From contig JAJZZE010000054.1 in the NCBI GenBank assembly GCA_021797735.1, positions 1-35,561 of the forward strand: a DNA stretch of 35,561 nt, written 5' to 3'. The notes under the pieces were generated by a model that did no database searches, had not been told where the DNA came from, and saw nothing but the letters and a program-made list of their open reading frames with translations. The position numbers were made by a program, and so were the translations under genes. Below, in pieces: positions 34,301 to 35,561 of the stretch (positions are counted from its first letter, which is position 1; each line of letters begins with the position of its first letter). This DNA comes from Thermoplasmata archaeon (GTDB lineage Archaea; Thermoplasmatota; Thermoplasmata; Thermoplasmatales; Thermoplasmataceae).

Positions 34301-34612
34301 CCGGATATGTTCGGTAACATGAGGAGCTTCTTCACACAGGAATTCAGATGCACGAAATGCAATACAAAATACAGAAGGATTCCATTATCAGGAAAATGCC
34401 TGAAATGTGGTTCATCAAATATGATACTGACAATACACCATGGCAGTATAGTAAAATATTTAAAAGAAACAGAGAAGGTTATGGATGAATATAAATTACC
34501 GGAATATTTACAGTACCAGATCAGGCGTTTAATAGATTCAATAGATGATACATTTGATATGGGTGAAATTCCTGAGGAAAAGGAAGAAACCACACTTGAA
34601 TCATTCAAATAA
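31373..34612 (+). CDS. polC: DNA polymerase D large subunit (DP2)
   Basis: Catalytic subunit of the archaeal family D replicative polymerase. About 1,079 residues from ATG 31373, a normal length with no intein. Motifs include YSGPIRSAGGTAQAL, the catalytic-site segment RRNCDGDEDSIMLLLDG (Asp residues for metal ions), and two zinc sites (CKNCG...CEKCG and CTKCN...CLKCG). The C-terminal region carries GEIPEEKEETTLES-like acidic residues that in other archaea contact PCNA or DP1. The GTG at 31352 adds seven unlike-family residues and is rejected. The small subunit DP1 gene is not in the window. It follows the SCP2 gene directly. Confidence 0.97.
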   Translation: MIDKNLDDYSNNLRKKVKECYEVAEEARSQGKDVSTEVEIPLANDMAERVEELIHIKGIANSIRELSKKMSREEVSLYVSKDVANLLKNDKREALDKSVRVGLAILTEGILVAPLEGIKEVNIIKNDDDTEYADIVYSGPIRSAGGTAQALSVLITDIVRRELDIGSFKATDEEVERYIEEVQAYNRSKHLQYLPTPDEIRTVIKNSPVMIDGEGSEEDEISGHRDMKRIKTNNIRGGMCLVLCEGLIQKARKVLKYTNIMNLKEWDILENIGKNKKEEKDNKSEKYLKDIIAGRPVFGYPNRPGGFRLRYGRSRLSGLAAASINPITMYILDEFIAIGSQIKVELPGKAAAITPCDTIDGPTVLLKSGEHKRVRTIEEALSIRDDIDLITDLGEILIAYGDFLENNKNLVRSPFTLEWWSYYLNDDLKKYLNEKPDQYEAIDISRKYNIPLYPEYDYYWHDISMDELNYLIDLMENSRLADNKLYIDLQAKDILIKLGIEFTVDSNSIIINEYYPLTVSLGFDMDKDRLSKINSTDKDNVMDAVNDLSKIVIKPRSPVRVGARLGRPEKAGDRKMKPKVHVLFPILNYGDNRRSIINAAKNRSEYEMELNSRQCKNCGNKTPFTICEKCGSVTYSEDEKKRVKINLKEALEKAETRLNVYDIKELKGVKKLMSKMYTVEPLEKGILRSKHDISINKDGTCRYDMSDIPITHFKKKELNLTSEQLIKLGYNDREINEIYPQDIIIPENSAKYLLNVANFIDDLLIKYYNMEPYYMCNTIDDLIGHIVIGLAPHTSGGIVSRVIGFSKVNGCYAHPFYHAAKRRNCDGDEDSIMLLLDGLLNFSKSFLPSTTGGLMDAPLVLTVLLDPEEIDKEAMNVDTLYRYPLEFYEETEKHSSPAKVENIMKTMKIKMKEENKYTDYGFSFDTSDLNEGVGLSAYKTIDSMEEKIEKQLGLATKLRSVDENDVAARVISSHFLPDMFGNMRSFFTQEFRCTKCNTKYRRIPLSGKCLKCGSSNMILTIHHGSIVKYLKETEKVMDEYKLPEYLQYQIRRLIDSIDDTFDMGEIPEEKEETTLESFK

Positions 34613-35113
34613 AATTGTATAAAACGTTTATACGATACGTTAAATGGTGAATGTTGTGATAAGTAGTTAACACAATTAATAGAGACTTAAATTGGAATAT
34701 TACCAAATATTTAATTATTGATTTTTTCATAGTAATCACTTATCTAATATATTACCGCATATTTTATGGAAATTAAATCAAGTTTAGCTGATAGCCTTCA
34801 GGATATAATTATAATGAAAGTACTGTTCTTTCCCATCAAAGTGGTATATATACATATTATATACCGGTATTATACTGAATGAAACAGATATCGACTTATT
34901 ACCAGGTGAAGAAAACATACTCTCCATACACGTTTCAATAGTATTGTTATATATACACGTTTTGAGGGGAAGGTTACCTGCTAAAAGCGAAGAATGAGAA
35001 GAACGATTTTCCAGTTTAATATTTTTTATTTCAAGTGATATTCCTGTTATTGGAGAACTTAGGCATTGTGAATAAATAGCATTTCTATTTATACAAGTAT
35101 TGCTTATTCATAT
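34613..35113. other. Gene-free stretch before the transposase
   Basis: No coding frame is seen in this 500-base AT-rich stretch. Two copies of ATACACGTTT lie at about 34927 and 34955. GAATAAATAGCA and the reverse-like TTGCTTATTC occur near 35070-35109, close to the transposase start; they may belong to the left end of the element, but the terminal inverted repeat cannot be defined without the right end. Confidence 0.4.
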
Positions 35114-35561
35114 ATGGCTGAAGTAAAGGGGATCAATGAGATGGTACTCAAGACAAGAGAGAAATATCTCAGAGTTTCAGAATCTCTCGATGAACTGTCA
35201 CGAAGGTTATGGGCAGCTAATGAAAGTCTGTCTATAGGTTATGGTGGAATAGAAATTGTTGCAAGGGCAACCGGGTTGTCCAGGCCAACAATTAGGAAGG
35301 GTATTTCAGACATAACCGAGAAGAAATACCCTAAAGGAAGAAAACGCAGGGAAGGTGGAGGTAGAAAGGATCTTGCCATAAAGAACCCCGATATTGCAAC
35401 AAAGTTGAAAGAAATCATAGAACCTGTTGAATCGGGGAATCCCGTATCATCAGTGAGGTGGATTAGCAGGAGTGTGCGTCATCTTGAATCTGATATGAAG
35501 GAATTGGGATATCAAATAAGTTATGGGAAGATTGATCATATGCTTCATGACATGGGATACA
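35114..35561 (+). CDS. ISAzo13-type transposase, 5' part (cut by window edge)
   Basis: The frame from ATG 35114 is open to the window end, giving 149 residues. The N-terminus matches ISAzo13-family (Rhodopirellula-type) transposases: LDELSRRLWAANESLSIGYG, GIEIVARATGLSRPTIRKG (helix-turn-helix), KGRKRREGGGRKD, PVESGNPVSSVRWISRSVRH and GYQISYGKIDHMLHDMGY. The DDE catalytic domain lies beyond the window. Codon use and AT content are a little richer in GC than the neighbours. Whether the element is intact cannot be told. Confidence 0.8.
   Translation, partial: MAEVKGINEMVLKTREKYLRVSESLDELSRRLWAANESLSIGYGGIEIVARATGLSRPTIRKGISDITEKKYPKGRKRREGGGRKDLAIKNPDIATKLKEIIEPVESGNPVSSVRWISRSVRHLESDMKELGYQISYGKIDHMLHDMGY

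Noticed and set aside
1-35561. CRISPR array or cas genes
   Set aside because: No regularly spaced direct repeats of about 25-37 bases were seen; the only tandem array is an 8-mer.

Overview
The window is AT-rich archaeal chromosome. It carries archaeal-only or archaeal-type genes: the family D DNA polymerase large subunit, L31e, L39e and S19e, aIF6, a PDCD5-like protein, archaeal D-aminoacyl-tRNA deacylase, an Hjc-like resolvase and a UPF0147 protein. Together with cytochrome bd oxidase, a CDGSH protein and a sequon-rich surface protein, this fits the Thermoplasmatales (a Ferroplasma, Acidiplasma or Picrophilus-like organism). That assignment is an inference from gene content and composition; no marker such as 16S rRNA is present. 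Many genes have a TATA-like box 22-33 bases before the start codon and no Shine-Dalgarno sequence, suggesting leaderless transcripts. Operon-internal genes often carry GGTG or GAGGTG.

Layout. 1-570: the 5' end of an exported protein (minus strand), then a non-coding stretch with hairpins. 571-3012: pyrE, convergent with a translation operon on the minus strand (S19e, PDCD5-like, L39e, L31e, aIF6). The 51-residue L39e is easy to miss. 3041-6867: an MFS transporter, ABC ATPase and ABC permease on the minus strand. A decayed IS200/IS605-like end appears to lie between the two ABC genes. 6930-9353: a ferritin-VIT iron/manganese transporter, divergent from a class III aminotransferase. 9348-11962: resolvase, acyl-CoA thioesterase, carbamate kinase, thymidine kinase. 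11963-12392: a TnpB (IS605-type) relic. 12393-14096: small regulators and a membrane protein. 14065-16635: NAD(P)HX repair enzyme and an AMP-binding-like protein that lacks its usual nucleotide loop. 16797-18325: an AhpD-like protein, a gene-poor stretch, a CDGSH protein and tRNA-Pro(UGG). 18378-22335: cytochrome bd subunits II and I, then serine hydroxymethyltransferase. 22392-24795: a surface protein and D-aminoacyl-tRNA deacylase.

25048-28435 is the most unusual region. It is a tightly overlapping three-gene operon: a threonine-synthase-like PLP enzyme, a DUF1611 P-loop protein, and a PP-loop ATPase with a cysteine-rich C-terminal half that resembles the MurL epimerase by eye. DUF1611 includes a D-glutamate N-acetyltransferase, and MurL epimerises a glutamate. 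The cluster may therefore make or modify an unusual amino acid, possibly a D-glutamate derivative, in an archaeon without murein.

28778-34612: Tsr3, then CTP synthase, an SCP2-domain protein and the DP2 polymerase subunit, closely packed on the plus strand. A possible 10-codon leader peptide precedes CTP synthase. 34613-35561: a gene-free stretch, then an ISAzo13-type transposase cut by the window edge.
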